Notes: a model not told the origin generated them from the letters alone. Counted from the stretch's first letter, positions 46,262 to 57,543 are shown. The stretch is DNA of 64,000 bases from Pseudomonas rhizophila (GCF_003033885.1 NZ_CP024081.1:5515178-5579177); one strand, 5' to 3'. A program made the numbers and translations.

Positions 46262-48586
46262 ATGGACAGCATCAACAGCCGCATCGCCGAGGAACTCGGC
46301 GTACGCCCACAACAGGTCGAAGCGGCCGTCGCGCTACTGGATGAGGGCTCCACGGTGCCCTTTATCGCCCGTTACCGCAAAGAAGTGACCGGCAGCCTCG
46401 ATGACACTCAATTGCGTCATCTGGAAGAGCGCCTGCGCTACTTGCGAGAACTCGACGAGCGGCGCGTCAGCATCCTGGCCAGCATTCAGGAACAGGGCAA
46501 GCTGACCCCGCAACTTGAGCGTGACATCAAGCTGGCCGACACCAAGACCCGTCTCGAAGACCTGTACCTGCCCTACAAGCAAAAACGCCGCACCAAGGGC
46601 CAGATCGCCCTGGAGGCCGGCCTCGGCGAGCTGGCCGACGGCCTGTTCAACGACCCGACCCTGTCCCCGGAAACCGAAGCCGCGCGTTTCGTCGATGCCG
46701 AAAAAGGTGTGGCGGACGTGAAAGCCGCGCTGGAAGGTGCCAAGTACATCCTTATGGAACGCTTCGCCGAAGACGCCAACCTGCTGGAAAAACTGCGCAA
46801 TTACCTCAAGCAGGAGGCTACCCTCAGCGCCCGCGTGATCGCCGGCAAGGAAGAGGAAGGCGCCAAGTTCCGCGACTACTTCGAGCACGACGAACCGCTC
46901 AAGAGCATGCCGTCCCACCGCGCCCTGGCAATTTTCCGCGGCCGCAACGAAGGCATTCTCAGCTCCGCGCTGAAGGTGGGCGATGAGTTGCCCGGCACCA
47001 TGCACCCGTGCGAAGGCATGATCGGCCAGCAGTTCGGCATCCAGAACCAGAACCGCGCCGCCGACAAATGGCTGGCCGAAGTGGTGCGCTGGACCTGGAA
47101 GGTCAAGCTCTACACCCACCTGGAAACCGATCTGCTGGGCGAGCTGCGCGACAACGCTGAGACAGAAGCGATCAACGTCTTCGCTCACAACCTGCACGAC
47201 CTGCTGCTGGCCGCACCGGCCGGGCCGCGCGCCACCCTGGGCCTGGACCCGGGCCTGCGTACCGGTTGCAAAGTGGCCGTGGTGGACTCCACCGGCAAGC
47301 TGCTGGACCATGCCACGGTCTACCCCCATGTGCCGCATAACAAGTGGGACCAGACCCTCGCCGTGCTCGCCGCGCTATGCGCCAAGCATTCGGTGGACCT
47401 GATCGCCATCGGCAACGGCACCGCCAGCCGGGAGACCGACAAACTGGCCGCCGAACTGATCAAGAAATACCCGACCATGAAGATGACCAAGGTCATGGTT
47501 TCCGAGGCCGGCGCTTCGGTTTATTCGGCGTCGGAACTGGCCTCCAAGGAGTTCCCGGACCTGGACGTGTCGATTCGCGGGGCGGTGTCCATCGCCCGTC
47601 GCCTGCAGGACCCGCTGGCGGAACTGGTGAAGATCGATCCGAAATCCATCGGTGTCGGCCAGTACCAGCACGACGTTTCCCAGTTGAAACTGGCCCGGGG
47701 CCTGGACGCCGTCGTGGAGGATTGCGTGAACGCCGTGGGCGTGGATGTGAACACCGCTTCGGTAGCGCTGCTGGCGCGCATCTCGGGCCTCAACGCCACG
47801 CTGGCGCAGAACATCGTCACCCACCGCGACGAACACGGTGCGTTCAAGACCCGCGCCGCATTGAAGAAAGTCCCGCGCCTGGGTGAAAAAACCTTCGAAC
47901 AGGCCGCCGGCTTCCTGCGGGTCATGAACGGCGACAACCCGCTGGATTCGTCGGCTGTCCACCCTGAGGCCTATCCGCTGGTGCAACGCATCGCCGCCCA
48001 GACCGACCGCGACATCCGTTCGCTGATCGGTGACGCCGCGTTTCTCAAGCGCCTGGACCCGAAAAAATTCACCGACGAAACCTTCGGCCTGCCCACCGTG
48101 ACCGACATTCTTCAGGAACTGGAGAAACCCGGCCGCGACCCACGCCCCGAGTTCAAGACCGCCGAGTTCCAGGACGGCGTCGAAGACCTCAAGGACCTGC
48201 AGCCGGGCATGATCCTCGAAGGCGTCGTGACCAACGTCACCAATTTCGGGGCCTTCGTCGACATCGGCGTGCATCAGGATGGTCTGGTGCACATCTCCGC
48301 CTTGTCGGAGAAGTTCATCAAGGACCCGCGCGAAGCGGTAAAGGCCGGTGATGTGGTGAAAGTGAAGGTCATGGAAGTCGACATCCCGCGCAAACGCGTC
48401 GGTCTGTCGATGCGCATGAGTGACACACCGGGCGAGAAGGTCGACGGTGCCCGCGGCGCTCGTCCGGGCTCGACACCGCGCCAGTCGCAGAACACCGCGC
48501 CGCGCAAGGAAACCGCCACTGCGGCCCCGGCGAACAACGCCATGGCCTCGCTGTTCGCCAACGCCAAGCAGTTGAAGAAACGCTGA
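46262..48586 (+). CDS. tex: Transcription accessory protein Tex
   Basis: A 774-residue nucleic-acid-binding protein. Order: N-terminal helical domain, YqgF-like domain ([33 protein letters not shown], about 322), tandem HhH ([27 protein letters not shown]), and a C-terminal S1 domain ([34 protein letters not shown], about 650-720), ending in a low-complexity tail. It acts in RNA binding, transcription and surface recycling. It overlaps the thioesterase by one base (TGATG). Confidence 0.96.
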   Translation: MDSINSRIAEELGVRPQQVEAAVALLDEGSTVPFIARYRKEVTGSLDDTQLRHLEERLRYLRELDERRVSILASIQEQGKLTPQLERDIKLADTKTRLEDLYLPYKQKRRTKGQIALEAGLGELADGLFNDPTLSPETEAARFVDAEKGVADVKAALEGAKYILMERFAEDANLLEKLRNYLKQEATLSARVIAGKEEEGAKFRDYFEHDEPLKSMPSHRALAIFRGRNEGILSSALKVGDELPGTMHPCEGMIGQQFGIQNQNRAADKWLAEVVRWTWKVKLYTHLETDLLGELRDNAETEAINVFAHNLHDLLLAAPAGPRATLGLDPGLRTGCKVAVVDSTGKLLDHATVYPHVPHNKWDQTLAVLAALCAKHSVDLIAIGNGTASRETDKLAAELIKKYPTMKMTKVMVSEAGASVYSASELASKEFPDLDVSIRGAVSIARRLQDPLAELVKIDPKSIGVGQYQHDVSQLKLARGLDAVVEDCVNAVGVDVNTASVALLARISGLNATLAQNIVTHRDEHGAFKTRAALKKVPRLGEKTFEQAAGFLRVMNGDNPLDSSAVHPEAYPLVQRIAAQTDRDIRSLIGDAAFLKRLDPKKFTDETFGLPTVTDILQELEKPGRDPRPEFKTAEFQDGVEDLKDLQPGMILEGVVTNVTNFGAFVDIGVHQDGLVHISALSEKFIKDPREAVKAGDVVKVKVMEVDIPRKRVGLSMRMSDTPGEKVDGARGARPGSTPRQSQNTAPRKETATAAPANNAMASLFANAKQLKKR

Positions 48587-48969
48587 TGGACGCGCCAGCC
48601 GGGTTGGTGGAAAGCGCGTTTTTCAAGCTGCTCGGCTGCCGTCTGCACAGCCTGGGGGACGGGGTGGCGCAAGTCGCCCTGAGCCTTGAGCCACCGCTAC
48701 GCAACCGTGGCGGCAAGCTGCACGGCGGCGCGCTGTTCAGCCTGGTGGACATCGCCATGGGCCTGGCTTGTTCCAGTGTCCACGGTTTTGACCAGCAGAG
48801 TGCGACCATCGAATGCAAGATCAACTACATCCGCGCCGTCTCCGACGGTGAGGTGCTCTGCACGGCCCGGGTCATCCACCCGGGTCGGCGCACGCTGGTG
48901 GTTGAGGCCGAGGTGATGCAAGGCGACAAACTGGTCGCAAAAGCACAAGGCACGTTCGCAGTCCTATAG
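48586..48969 (+). CDS. PaaI-family thioesterase
   Basis: A 127-residue hotdog thioesterase with the family motif NRGGKLHGGALFSLVDIAMGLA and SATIECKINYIRAV. It hydrolyses acyl- or aryl-CoA esters; the substrate is not known. Coupled to tex by a one-base overlap. Confidence 0.9.
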   Translation: MDAPAGLVESAFFKLLGCRLHSLGDGVAQVALSLEPPLRNRGGKLHGGALFSLVDIAMGLACSSVHGFDQQSATIECKINYIRAVSDGEVLCTARVIHPGRRTLVVEAEVMQGDKLVAKAQGTFAVL

Positions 48970-49025
48970 CTCCCTGTCATCGATTTGGGTTAATTTCGGC
49001 GCTGCGAATGCGGCATCGATATCCC

Positions 49026-49118
49026 CTGTGGGAGCGAGCCTGCTCGCGATAGCGGTGGACCAGTCAATGTAAAGTTGACCGACATACCGCTATCGCGAGC
49101 AGGCTCGCTCCCACAGAG
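49026..49118. repeat. BIME: two inverted REP elements
   Basis: GTGGGAGCGAGCCTGCTCGCGATAG and its inverted partner between the thioesterase gene and gshA. Confidence 0.85.
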
Positions 49119-49241
49119 GGGCCGCGACGAATTGTCTTTGGCCACACAAAAACCAGGCGAAAACGCCAGTTTTAACTTCACCCTTGTAGACCGTCGTGAC
49201 CACCCCCATATTGGGGCGACTGACGCGTGAAGGAATTCAAC

Positions 49242-50825
49242 TTGAGCGACCTTTTAAACCGCCGCCTGGCTCTGCTCGGCGAGCGCGCCAACCTCTCCCT
49301 GCTCGAGCAGTGCCTGCACGGCATCGAACGTGAATGCCTGCGCGTCACGGACACAGGGCATCTGGCGCAGACCCCGCACCCCGAGGCCCTAGGCTCGGCG
49401 CTGACCAACGAGCAGATCACCACCGACTATTCCGAGTCGCTGCTGGAGTTCATCACCCCGGCCCAGGCTGACGTGGCCGATACCTTGCACAGCCTCGACA
49501 AGATCCACCGGTTTGCCTACAGCAAGCTCGGCAACGAGTACCTGTGGAGCCCTTCGATGCCGTGCCCGCTGCCAGCGGAGGAAGACATCCCGATCGCGTA
49601 TTACGGCACCTCGAACATTGGTCGGCTCAAGTATGTCTACCGCCAGGGTCTGGCCCTGCGCTATGGCAAGACCATGCAATGCATCGCCGGGATCCACTAC
49701 AACTTTTCCCTGCCGGAAAAACTCTGGCCGCTGCTGCGTCAGGCCGAAGCCGTTGAAGCGAGCGATCGTGATTTCCAGTCATCGGCCTACATCGCGCTGA
49801 TCCGTAATTTCCGTCGCTACAGCTGGTTGCTGATGTACCTGTTCGGTGCCTCGCCGGCTCTGGATGCCGGCTTTCTGCGCGGCCGTCCGCACCAGTTGGA
49901 ACAATTGGATCCGGACACCTTGTACCTGCCGTACGCCACCAGCCTGCGCATGAGCGACCTGGGTTACCAAAGCAACGCCCAGGCCGGCCTGACCCCCTGC
50001 TACAACGACCTGGCAAGCTATACCGACAGCCTGCGCAAGGCGGTGGCGACACCGTACGCGCCCTACGTCGAAGTCGGCACGCATAAGAATGGTGAGTGGG
50101 TGCAGCTCAACACCAATATTTTGCAGATCGAAAACGAGTACTACTCCAACATCCGCCCAAAACGCGTGACCTATACCGGCGAGCGCCCGATCCAGGCGTT
50201 GATGGCTCGAGGCATCCAGTACGTCGAAGTCCGTTGCCTGGACATCAACCCCTTCCTGCCGATGGGCATCGACCTCACCGAATCGCGCTTCCTCGATGCG
50301 TTCCTGCTGTATTGCGGTCTGAACGACAGTCCGCTCCTGGAAAACAACGAATGCAGCAATGCGACGAACAACTTCCTGACAGTGGTCAAGGAAGGCCGTC
50401 GGCCAGGTTTGCAATTGCAACGCCAAGGGCAATCGGTGGACATGCAAGCCTGGGCTATCGAGCTTCTGGAGAAGATCGCGCCATTGGCCTCGCTGCTCGA
50501 CGAGAGCCAGGGGGGCGACGACCACCGCCAGGCATTGGACGCGCAATTGGCGAAGGTGCGGGACCCGTCACTGACCCCCTCCGCCCAAGTGCTGGCGGCC
50601 ATGGCAGAACACCAGGAAAGTTTCGCCCAGTTCTCCCTGCGCCAGAGCAAGGCCCACGCCGAATTCTTCCGCGCCGAGCCGTTGCCTGCCCAGGAGCAGA
50701 GCGCATTCGAAGAAAACGCTCGTCAATCCCTGGCTCAGCAAGCCGAGCTTGAGCAGAACGAAGTGGGGGATTTCGATGTGTTTGTAGGGGCGTACCAGGC
50801 GAGCATCCTGGCGATCAGTAACTAG
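49242..50825 (+). CDS. gshA: Glutamate--cysteine ligase
   Basis: A 527-residue enzyme, first step of glutathione synthesis. I choose the TTG at 49242 ([31 protein letters not shown]) because AAGGA lies 7 bases upstream; a GTG at 49227 is the alternative. [27 protein letters not shown] and GIHYNFSLP are typical of the proteobacterial GshA family. Monocistronic; followed by a perfect REP-type palindrome. Confidence 0.96.
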   Translation: MSDLLNRRLALLGERANLSLLEQCLHGIERECLRVTDTGHLAQTPHPEALGSALTNEQITTDYSESLLEFITPAQADVADTLHSLDKIHRFAYSKLGNEYLWSPSMPCPLPAEEDIPIAYYGTSNIGRLKYVYRQGLALRYGKTMQCIAGIHYNFSLPEKLWPLLRQAEAVEASDRDFQSSAYIALIRNFRRYSWLLMYLFGASPALDAGFLRGRPHQLEQLDPDTLYLPYATSLRMSDLGYQSNAQAGLTPCYNDLASYTDSLRKAVATPYAPYVEVGTHKNGEWVQLNTNILQIENEYYSNIRPKRVTYTGERPIQALMARGIQYVEVRCLDINPFLPMGIDLTESRFLDAFLLYCGLNDSPLLENNECSNATNNFLTVVKEGRRPGLQLQRQGQSVDMQAWAIELLEKIAPLASLLDESQGGDDHRQALDAQLAKVRDPSLTPSAQVLAAMAEHQESFAQFSLRQSKAHAEFFRAEPLPAQEQSAFEENARQSLAQQAELEQNEVGDFDVFVGAYQASILAISN

Positions 50826-50850
50826 GCACACCTCGCCGACGAGCGAACAC

Positions 50851-50880
50851 CTGTGGGAGGGAGCAAGCTCCCTCCCACAG
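50851..50880. repeat. Perfect REP-type palindrome after gshA
   Basis: Arms CTGTGGGAGGGAGC and GCTCCCTCCCACAG around AA, followed by GGTTTT. It could also stop transcription between convergent gshA and the aldo-keto reductase gene. Confidence 0.7.
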
Positions 50881-50933
50881 GGTTTTGTGTACAGCCGGCC
50901 ATTTCTGGCGGATCGGCTGATTGGCTCAAGTCA

Positions 50934-51971
50934 CTACTCCGCCGACGAAGGCTTCTCCCACAGATTGATCCCGCCCTCCTGGGCAAACCGGTCGATCTGC
51001 GCCAGTTCTTCAGCGCTAAAACTCAGGTTCTTCAACGCCCCGACGTTCTCGATAATCTGCTCCGGCCGACTGGCGCCGATCAGCGCAGAGGTTACCCGTG
51101 CGTCGCGCAGGGTCCAGGCCAGGGCCATTTGCGCCAGGCTTTGCCCGCGACGCTGGGCAATTTCATTGAGGGCGCGTACATGGGCGATGTTCTCCTGCGA
51201 CAGGTGCGAAGCCTGCAACGAACCACCACCCGGGCGATTGACCCGCGCATCGGCCGGAATGCCTTTGAGGTACTTGTCGGTCAGCAGGCCCTGGGCCAAC
51301 GGCGTAAAGGCAATCACACCCGTGCCCAGTTCATCGGTGGCGTCCAGCAGGTCCTTTTCCACCCAGCGATTAAGCAGGTTGTAGGCCGGTTGATGGATCA
51401 GCAGTGGGACCTTCCACTCTTTGAGTAGCGCAGCCATTTCCCGAGTCTTCACCCCGGAATACGAAGAGATGCCAATGTACAACGCCTTGCCCTGCTGCAC
51501 AGCCGTGGCCAGCGCGCTAGCGGTTTCTTCCAGCGGGGTGTCGGGGTCGAAGCGGTGGGAATAGAAGATATCCACATAGTCCAGGCCCAGGCGTTGCAGG
51601 CTCTGGTCCAGACTGGCCAACACGTACTTGCGCGAACCACCACCCTGGCCGTAAGGACCCGGCCACATGTCCCAACCGGCCTTGCTGGAGATGATCAACT
51701 CATCGCGATACTGCTTGAAGTCTTCGCGCAGCAACCGACCAAAATTGATCTCGGCGCTGCCGTAGGGCGGGCCGTAGTTGTTGGCCAGGTCGAAGTGATT
51801 GATACCCAGATCAAACGCCGTACGCAGCAGCGAACGCTGCGTGTCGATCGGCGTGCTGTCGCCGAAGTTGTGCCACAACCCCAACGACAGCGCCGGCAGC
51901 ACCAGCCCGCTGCGACCGACACGGCGGTAAGGAATGGACTCGTAGCGGTTTTCGGCAGCGGTGTAGGTCAT
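50934..51971 (-). CDS. Aldo-keto reductase, L-glyceraldehyde-3-phosphate reductase type
   Basis: A 345-residue AKR of the YghZ/Gpr group. The start at 51971 gives MTYTAAENRYESIPYRRVGRSGLVLPALSLG. The catalytic Asp and Tyr are in HFDLANNYGPPYGSAE, the Lys is in ELIISSKAGWDMWPGPYG, and the NADPH-binding end is TSALIGASRPEQIIENV. It reduces small aldehydes such as methylglyoxal or L-glyceraldehyde 3-phosphate. Confidence 0.92.
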   Translation of the reverse strand: MTYTAAENRYESIPYRRVGRSGLVLPALSLGLWHNFGDSTPIDTQRSLLRTAFDLGINHFDLANNYGPPYGSAEINFGRLLREDFKQYRDELIISSKAGWDMWPGPYGQGGGSRKYVLASLDQSLQRLGLDYVDIFYSHRFDPDTPLEETASALATAVQQGKALYIGISSYSGVKTREMAALLKEWKVPLLIHQPAYNLLNRWVEKDLLDATDELGTGVIAFTPLAQGLLTDKYLKGIPADARVNRPGGGSLQASHLSQENIAHVRALNEIAQRRGQSLAQMALAWTLRDARVTSALIGASRPEQIIENVGALKNLSFSAEELAQIDRFAQEGGINLWEKPSSAE

Positions 51972-52242
51972 CGAAAGGCTCTCTGTTCGGGTGGCTGGTA
52001 CAAGGGGCAAGCTAACACCTCACAGACGCATTCGTCAGGCCGAAAGTTCGCATATCAGGTGTGGGGGCTGGATGCCGGCGCAGGTGATCTGCCGCAGATT
52101 GGCCACGCATCGGCCAATCAACGAGGCGTCATGCAGCGCGCTTATTGTTTGTAATTACTGAACAGTCAAGGCAGCCGTCGGGCATTTATCGCTGAGGGTA
52201 AACATGTGAATCTGGCGTCATCCACTTCAAAAGGAGCCTCTT

Positions 52243-52983
52243 ATGCCCTCTCCAACCGCCAAAGTTGCCATCGTAACCGGCGCCTCCCGCGGCATCGGTG
52301 CCGAAATCGCCAAGCAATTGGCTCTCGATGGCTATGCCGTCGCCATTAACTACGCCAACAGCGCCGCCGAAGCCTCGAAGCTGGTGGTGCAATTGCGCCA
52401 GGCCGGTCACCAAGCCATAGCGATCAAGGCAGATGTGTCCTCTGCCGTCGACGTCCGCCGGATGTTCGATGAAACCGAAGCGCAACTGGGCAAGGTGGAT
52501 GTGCTGATCAATAACGCGGGTACCCTGCAAGTGATGCCCTTGGCCCAGCACAGTGACGAGTTGTTCGACCAGACGTTCGCCATCAACACCCGCGGCACCT
52601 TCAACACCCTGCGCGAAGCCGCAACCCGTTTGAACGACGGTGGCCGGATCGTGAATTTTTCCAGCAGCACCGTTGGCCTGAACCTGCCCGGTTATTCGGT
52701 GTACATCGCCAGCAAGGCCGCCGTCGAGTCACTGACACAGGTGTTTGCCAAGGAACTGCGCGGCCGCCAGATCACGGTCAACGCCGTGGCGCCCGGCCCG
52801 GTTGCTACCGAACTGTTCCTGCATGGCAAGAGCGAAGAACAGATCCAGAACTTCGCCAAAATGCCGCCCCTGGAACGCCTCGGCCAGCCGGAGGACATCG
52901 CCAGCATCATATCCTTCCTGGTCAGCCCGGCCGCCGGCTGGGTGAACGGGCAAATTCTGCGAGCCAACGGCGGCCTGGTCTGA
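52243..52983 (+). CDS. SDR family oxidoreductase
   Basis: A 246-residue classical short-chain dehydrogenase. The cofactor loop is VTGASRGIGAEIA, followed by NNAG; the catalytic Ser-Tyr-Lys is in NFSSSTVGLNLPGYSVYIASKAAVE. It is of the FabG-like general type; the substrate is unknown. AAAGGAG precedes the start. Divergent from the aldo-keto reductase and convergent with betT, whose stop is 12 bases away. Confidence 0.93.
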   Translation: MPSPTAKVAIVTGASRGIGAEIAKQLALDGYAVAINYANSAAEASKLVVQLRQAGHQAIAIKADVSSAVDVRRMFDETEAQLGKVDVLINNAGTLQVMPLAQHSDELFDQTFAINTRGTFNTLREAATRLNDGGRIVNFSSSTVGLNLPGYSVYIASKAAVESLTQVFAKELRGRQITVNAVAPGPVATELFLHGKSEEQIQNFAKMPPLERLGQPEDIASIISFLVSPAAGWVNGQILRANGGLV

Positions 52984-52995
52984 GGTTTCGCCCGA

Positions 52996-54996
52996 TCAGC
53001 GCACCAGATGCAGGAACTGCATGTGCCGCTCGTATTGGTCGAGGATGTCGTTGATGACCTGCTCCTTGGTATAACCCACCAGATCGTAGTCCTGACTGCC
53101 TTCGCTCAGGTGCACTTCGGCGCGGTAGTAACGGCGGTTGTTGAGTTCCTTGGAGCCCATGCCGCCGCGGGCGAAGGACGGCGTGAAGTAGCCGCGCATC
53201 TGCACCTGGTAGATGAACGGATGCTGCTCGCCGTGGCCGATCTCCAGGCTGACGCTGTCGTTGGCCGGGTCTGGCTGGGTCACCACTGTCAGACCTTTCT
53301 CGGCGAACACCGCCTTCACCTCTTCGATGGCCGGGCGCACCGTGGTGTCGAGAAAACGGTACACCTCATCGCGGGACGGGAAATGCACCGCCTGACTCAA
53401 GCGCTGTCGCCAGCCGCCCGTACCCCGTCGAGAAGCCGACACCGGCGCCAGCGAATGCAACTGCGCAATCTGCTTCTGGGACTCGAGGTAAAACGCCTTG
53501 TGCAGGCCCCACATCATCAGCAGCAGAATCAGCGAGAACGGCAAGGACGTCAGCACCACTGCCGACTTCAAGGCATCGATACTGCCGGAGAACAGCAATG
53601 CGCTGGTCACCAGGGCAGTCATCGCTCCCCAGAACACCCGCAGCCATTTGGGCCCGTCTTCATCGGGGTTGCCGCCCTTGGCCGACAACGTGGAAAGCAC
53701 CACGGTGCCGGAGTCGGCTGACGTGACGAAGAACACAAAACTGATAAACACGGTGACCGCGATGACGGTCTTGCTCCATGGATAGGTTTCCAGCAGCAAA
53801 TAAAGGCTCATCGACGGGTTTTCCAGGGCGGACATACCCAGGGCACTCATGCCGTGGTTCAGCACTTGGTCAATGGCGCTGTTACCGAAGATCGACATCC
53901 ACGCCAGGGTGAAGCCAAGGGGAATCAGCAGCACGCCAAACACGAACTCACGGATGGTGCGCCCACGGGAAATGCGCGCAATGAACAACCCCACGAACGG
54001 CGACCACGCAATCCACCAGGCCCAGTAGAACACCGTCCAGCCGCCCAGCCAGTCGCTGGGCTCGTCGTAGGCATACACGTCAAAACTCTTCATCGGCAGG
54101 GCGCCGAGATAATCGCCGATGTTCTGGATCAACGTGTTGAGCAAATGCTGGGTAGGTCCGGCAAACAGCACGAACAGCAGCAATGCGCAGGCCAGCAGCA
54201 TGTTGATGTCGGACATGACCCGCACGCCTTTATCGACACCGGCCACCGCCACAATGATTGCCGCGCCCATCATCAGCACGATCAGGCCGACCTGAATCCA
54301 CTGGGTATGGGCGATGCCGAACAGGTAATCGAGCCCGGAATTGAGATGCAGCACCCCAAACCCCATGTCCGCGCCGAGGCCGAACACGGTCGCGATGATG
54401 CCGAAGCCGTCCACCGCGTAGCCGATGGGACCGTTAATACGTTTACCGATCAGCGGGTACAGCGCTGAACGCAGGGCCAGCGGCAAATTGTGCCGGTAGG
54501 CAAAGTACGCCAGGGCCATGCCGACGAAAGCAAACACGCCCCAGCCGTGCAGGCCCCAGTGCAGAAACAGGATCTGCATGGCCTGGCGCGCGGCATCTGC
54601 GGTACCGGCCTCGCCTTGCGGTGGCTGAACCAGATGGGTCAGCGGTTCGGAGACACAGAAAAAAAACAGCGTGATGCTGATACCGGCAGCGAACAGCATG
54701 CCAGCCCAGGACAGGTAACTGAATTCGGGCTCGTCGTGGTCGGCACCGAGCTTGATCTTGCCGTAGCCGGACAAGGCGGTGACCACCACGAAGACCAGAT
54801 ACAGGGTCATCGCCAACATGTAATACCAGCCGACCGTATTGGCCGCCCAGTTCTGCGCCGCCAGCAGCCAGGCACCCGCCTGCTCCGGCACGGCGATGAC
54901 CACCAGGCCGAACAGCAGAATGAAGGTCGCGGCAAAGTAAAAAACCGGCGGATTCATGCGGACCAGGCCGCTGGGTGGAAGGGACGAGGCACTCAT
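52996..54996 (-). CDS. betT: BCCT-family choline transporter BetT
   Basis: A 666-residue inner-membrane carrier from the ATG at 54996; the frame also allows a longer start at 55080. Twelve helices are predicted, with the BCCT aromatic signature WTVFYWAWWIAWSPFVGLFIARIS in TM8 and SADSGT later. A cytoplasmic extension of about 155 residues follows, as in BetT proteins that sense osmolality through the C-terminus. It would import choline using the proton or sodium gradient. A perfect palindrome upstream (55089-55116) resembles BetI operators. Catabolic bet genes are not in the window. Confidence 0.93.
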   Translation of the reverse strand: MSASSLPPSGLVRMNPPVFYFAATFILLFGLVVIAVPEQAGAWLLAAQNWAANTVGWYYMLAMTLYLVFVVVTALSGYGKIKLGADHDEPEFSYLSWAGMLFAAGISITLFFFCVSEPLTHLVQPPQGEAGTADAARQAMQILFLHWGLHGWGVFAFVGMALAYFAYRHNLPLALRSALYPLIGKRINGPIGYAVDGFGIIATVFGLGADMGFGVLHLNSGLDYLFGIAHTQWIQVGLIVLMMGAAIIVAVAGVDKGVRVMSDINMLLACALLLFVLFAGPTQHLLNTLIQNIGDYLGALPMKSFDVYAYDEPSDWLGGWTVFYWAWWIAWSPFVGLFIARISRGRTIREFVFGVLLIPLGFTLAWMSIFGNSAIDQVLNHGMSALGMSALENPSMSLYLLLETYPWSKTVIAVTVFISFVFFVTSADSGTVVLSTLSAKGGNPDEDGPKWLRVFWGAMTALVTSALLFSGSIDALKSAVVLTSLPFSLILLLMMWGLHKAFYLESQKQIAQLHSLAPVSASRRGTGGWRQRLSQAVHFPSRDEVYRFLDTTVRPAIEEVKAVFAEKGLTVVTQPDPANDSVSLEIGHGEQHPFIYQVQMRGYFTPSFARGGMGSKELNNRRYYRAEVHLSEGSQDYDLVGYTKEQVINDILDQYERHMQFLHLVR

Positions 54997-55088
54997 GAGC
55001 GATGTACCCCGGAAAGCGGAATCGTGAAAATCGAAAACGGACTCGGCAAAGGCAAGCCTCCTGTTGTGAGCGGGCAGCAAACCGACGG

Positions 55089-55116
55089 TTTAACTTGAAT
55101 GAACGTTCAAGTTAAA
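55089..55116. promoter_or_regulatory. Perfect palindrome, BetI-like operator of betT
   Basis: TTTAACTTGAA and TTCAAGTTAAA flank TGAACG, an 11-bp perfect dyad about 95 bases before betT. The core TTGAATGAACGTTCAA fits the kind of site bound by the TetR-family regulator BetI. The rest of the 54997-55447 gap holds a BIME and nothing else I can name. Confidence 0.65.
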
Positions 55117-55238
55117 CATGAATAGGTAGCTAAGGACTAATCGCACGGCTGGATGGCATGTTTCCTACGCTAGCCTACGGGAGGGTATGACGTTGCCTGG
55201 AGAGCATTCGTTCAGTGTTCAACAGACATAACACAGCC

Positions 55239-55332
55239 CCTGTGGGAGCGAGCCTGCTCGCGATCGCGGTGGTTCAGTGGGTACATCCATTCGCTGACAC
55301 ACCGCGATCGCGAGCAGGCTCGCTCCCACAGG
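55239..55332. repeat. BIME: two inverted REP elements
   Basis: GTGGGAGCGAGCCTGCTCGCGATCG and its inverted partner, between the divergent betT and dcyD genes. Confidence 0.85.
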
Positions 55333-55447
55333 TTTTCGCTGCTCATCTCTCATGCGTCCCCATTTACGCCCCGGCAAACGATTGGCGGTTGCCCATCAAT
55401 ATCGGCGTGCCTATAGTCCATGGATTTCCTGCAACCAGTACGACCCC

Positions 55448-56446
55448 ATGATCAAACAACAGCTGGCGCGCTTTAACCGTCTCGACCTGCTCGGTCATCC
55501 AACTCCCCTGGAAAAACTCGACCGTCTTTCCTCCTGGCTCGGTCGCGATATCTATATCAAGCGCGATGACCTGACGCCTCTGGCGCTGGGCGGCAACAAG
55601 CTGCGCAAGCTCGAATACCTGGCCGCCGACGCCCTGGCTCAAGGTGCCGACACCCTCATCACCGCCGGGGCGATCCAGTCCAATCATGTGCGCCAGACTG
55701 CCGCGCTGGCGGCAAAGCTGGGCCTGGGCTGTGTGGCCCTGCTGGAAAACCCCATCGGCACCGAAGACAGCAACTACCTGAGCAACGGCAACCGGCTGCT
55801 GCTGGAGCTGTTCGACGCCAAGGTCGAATTGGTAGAAAACCTGGATAACGCCGACGAGCAGTTGCAAGCCCTCGCCGCACGCCTGCGCAGCAACGGGAAG
55901 AAGCCCTATCTGGTACCGATTGGCGGTTCGAACGCTCTGGGTGCGCTGGGGTATGTACGCGCCGGGCTTGAGCTGGCCGAGCAAATCAAGGACACCGGCC
56001 TGAATTTCGCTGCCGTGGTGCTGGCTTCGGGCAGCGCCGGGACGCACAGCGGCCTGACGCTGGCGCTCAGTGAAACGCTGGGGCAACTTCCCGTGATTGG
56101 CATAACTGTGTCTCGCAGCGAAGAAGACCAGCGCCCCAAGGTCCAGGGCTTGGCCGAACGCACCGCCCAGTTGCTCGATGTATCGCTTCCAGAGGCCTTC
56201 AAGGTGAACCTGTGGGACGAATACTTCGGCCCCCGCTACGGCGAACCCAATGCCGGTACGTTGGCGGCAGTCAAATTGCTGGCTGGCCTGGAGGGCCTGT
56301 TGCTGGACCCGGTCTACACCGGCAAGGCGATGGCCGGCCTGCTCGATGGGGTGGGTCGCGACCGCTTCGACGAGGGCCCGATCATCTTCCTGCATACCGG
56401 CGGCGCACCGGCGTTGTTTGCGTATAACGCGGCGTTCCAGGCGTAG
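55448..56446 (+). CDS. dcyD: D-cysteine desulfhydrase
   Basis: A 332-residue PLP enzyme of the ACC-deaminase/DcyD family. The PLP lysine is in [14 protein letters not shown], with [19 protein letters not shown] and [13 protein letters not shown] as family blocks. It breaks D-cysteine into pyruvate, H2S and ammonia. It precedes a cystine ABC importer, the same gene set as E. coli dcyD-yecSC, so it likely uses imported D-cystine as sulfur source or detoxifies it. A BIME separates the two. Confidence 0.9.
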   Translation: MIKQQLARFNRLDLLGHPTPLEKLDRLSSWLGRDIYIKRDDLTPLALGGNKLRKLEYLAADALAQGADTLITAGAIQSNHVRQTAALAAKLGLGCVALLENPIGTEDSNYLSNGNRLLLELFDAKVELVENLDNADEQLQALAARLRSNGKKPYLVPIGGSNALGALGYVRAGLELAEQIKDTGLNFAAVVLASGSAGTHSGLTLALSETLGQLPVIGITVSRSEEDQRPKVQGLAERTAQLLDVSLPEAFKVNLWDEYFGPRYGEPNAGTLAAVKLLAGLEGLLLDPVYTGKAMAGLLDGVGRDRFDEGPIIFLHTGGAPALFAYNAAFQA

Positions 56447-56458
56447 TGAAGTTCTCGA

Positions 56459-56541
56459 TGTGGGAGCGAGCCTGCTCGCGATAGCGCCGTGTCAGCCAAA
56501 ACAATATTGACTGGTTATCGCGAGCAGGCTCGCTCCCACAG
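56459..56541. repeat. BIME: two inverted REP elements
   Basis: GTGGGAGCGAGCCTGCTCGCGATAG and inverted partner. The rest of the 56447-56748 gap is AT-rich and has a TATAGT hexamer near 56613 that could be a -10 box for tcyJ. Confidence 0.8.
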
Positions 56542-56748
56542 GGGACTTTTTTCATTCCATACTCGAATATTTGAATGATTTAATATTATTTTCCAATCTA
56601 TAAACACCACCCTATAGTCTCGCCACAGGCGCATTTGCCGCGAGACGCCCAGGCTGCTTTAAGGCAGGATGTGGCAATCTTTTCGGATCGCGGCTACGCC
56701 TTATCTCAGCCAAAATAACCTCTTCATAAGAAAACACAGGGGCTTGTC

Positions 56749-57543
56749 ATGAATTTTTCCGCATTACGTCGCAACCTGTTGGTGGGTTCGCTGGGCCTGG
56801 CATTGAGCGCCGGCCTGCTGGGCCAGGCCGTTGCCGGTGAGCAGCTGCAAAAGATCAAGGACGCGGGCGTGATCAACGTCGGCCTGGAAGGCACTTACCC
56901 ACCGTTCAGTTTCGTGGACGCCGACGGCAAGCTGGCCGGTTTCGAAGTGGAGTTTTCCGAAGCACTGGCCAAGGAGCTGGGCGTGAAGGTCAAACTGCAA
57001 CCGACCAAATGGGACGGCATTCTCGCAGCGCTGGAATCCAAGCGCCTGGACGCGGTGATCAACCAGGTCACCATCTCCGAGGAGCGCAAGAAGAAGTATG
57101 ACTTCTCCCAGCCCTACACCGTTTCCGGCATCCAGGCGCTGGTTCTGACCAAGAACAAAGACGCCATCAAGACCGCCGATGATCTGGCCGGCAAAAAAGT
57201 CGGTGTTGGCCTGGGCACCAACTATGAGCAATGGCTCAAGGAAAACCAGCCAAAGGCTATTATCCGCACCTACGACGATGACCCAACCAAATACCAGGAC
57301 CTGCGTGTAGGCCGCATCGACGCCATTCTGGTAGACCGGCTGGCTGCTCTGGAGCTGACCGCCAAGGCCAAGGACACCGCTGTAGCCGGCGAGCCGTTCT
57401 CCCGCCAGGAAGCCGGTATCGCCCTGCGCAAAGGCGAGCCTGAGCTGCTGGATGCAATCAACAAGGCCATCGACAAACTGCGGGCCGACGGCACCCTGGC
57501 GAAAATCTCGCAGAAGTACTTCAACGCTGACGTCACCCAATAA
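56749..57543 (+). CDS. tcyJ: Cystine-binding periplasmic protein
   Basis: A 264-residue SBP_bac_3 protein with a signal peptide (1-29, ending AVAG). GVINVGLEGTYPPFSFVDADGKLAGFEVEFSEALA and the later DQVTISEERKKKYDFSQPYTVSGIQALV-type segments fit the FliY/TcyJ cystine binder. It delivers cystine to TcyL-TcyN. It overlaps the permease gene by one base. Confidence 0.93.
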   Translation: MNFSALRRNLLVGSLGLALSAGLLGQAVAGEQLQKIKDAGVINVGLEGTYPPFSFVDADGKLAGFEVEFSEALAKELGVKVKLQPTKWDGILAALESKRLDAVINQVTISEERKKKYDFSQPYTVSGIQALVLTKNKDAIKTADDLAGKKVGVGLGTNYEQWLKENQPKAIIRTYDDDPTKYQDLRVGRIDAILVDRLAALELTAKAKDTAVAGEPFSRQEAGIALRKGEPELLDAINKAIDKLRADGTLAKISQKYFNADVTQ

